Of a stretch of DNA of 5,957 nt, positions 5,956 through 5,957 are shown one piece after another. Where the stretch lies: the NCBI GenBank assembly GCA_031254455.1, contig JAIRUI010000028.1:1-5957 (forward strand), written 5' to 3'. Position 1 is the stretch's first letter. Each line of letters starts with the position of its first letter. Both the position numbers and the translations under genes were made by a program. Origin of the DNA: Chitinispirillales bacterium (GTDB lineage Bacteria; Fibrobacterota; Chitinivibrionia; Chitinivibrionales; Chitinivibrionaceae). The notes beneath the pieces are model-generated. The model ran no database searches. It was not told the DNA's origin and was given only the letters and a program-made list of their open reading frames with translations.

Positions 5956-5957
5956 AA

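Noticed and set aside
5744..5956. 70-codon reverse-strand open frame
   Set aside because: It lies over the 5S rRNA gene and its terminator, which fully explain the sequence.

Overview
The window comes from a Gram-negative, outer-membrane-bearing bacterium. It holds a TonB-dependent outer-membrane receptor with a cleavable signal peptide and three probable lipoproteins. Coding density is ordinary and the DNA is moderately AT-rich, with very AT-rich gaps. A Listeria-Bacteroides repeat and a SUMF1-type lipoprotein suggest the Fibrobacterota/Bacteroidota (FCB) neighbourhood. The clear Shine-Dalgarno sequences before two genes fit Fibrobacterota or a relative better than Bacteroidota, whose SD signals are usually weak. 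This placement is inference; the 5S rRNA at the right edge would help settle it.

Layout, left to right. Positions 1-95 are a perfect heptanucleotide tandem array (13 full copies of gaccgaa plus four bases) that runs off the left edge. Positions 96-574 are an AT-rich gap with no convincing gene, a few weak hairpins and a tentative promoter. A two-gene unit follows on the + strand: a 280-aa lipoprotein (575-1417) overlapping by ATGA a 683-aa TonB-dependent receptor (1414-3465). The receptor has a CxxC pair in its plug domain. After a 60-bp gap come two more + strand lipoprotein genes, 38 bp apart. The first is a 267-aa SUMF1/FGE-fold protein without the canonical FGE cysteines (3526-4329). The second is a 452-aa protein with one Listeria-Bacteroides (InlB B-type) repeat and an unrecognised C-terminal region (4368-5726). 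Their RBS and signal-peptide regions are near-copies of each other at the DNA level, while their mature domains are unrelated. At the right end a complete 5S rRNA gene lies on the - strand (5838-5955) with an intrinsic terminator (5791-5829). It is presumably the distal end of an rRNA operon whose 23S gene lies beyond the right edge, converging on the lipoprotein genes.

How the genes may work together: the first lipoprotein and the receptor look like a translationally coupled surface-capture and import pair for an unidentified ligand. The HxH in the lipoprotein and the CxxC in the receptor plug make a metal or metal complex a testable guess. The two later lipoproteins read in the same direction and no terminator is seen between any of the four genes, so they could be co-transcribed. 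Their shared leader suggests instead that they belong to a genome-wide family using one export cassette. No defence system, CRISPR array, transposase or tRNA was seen.
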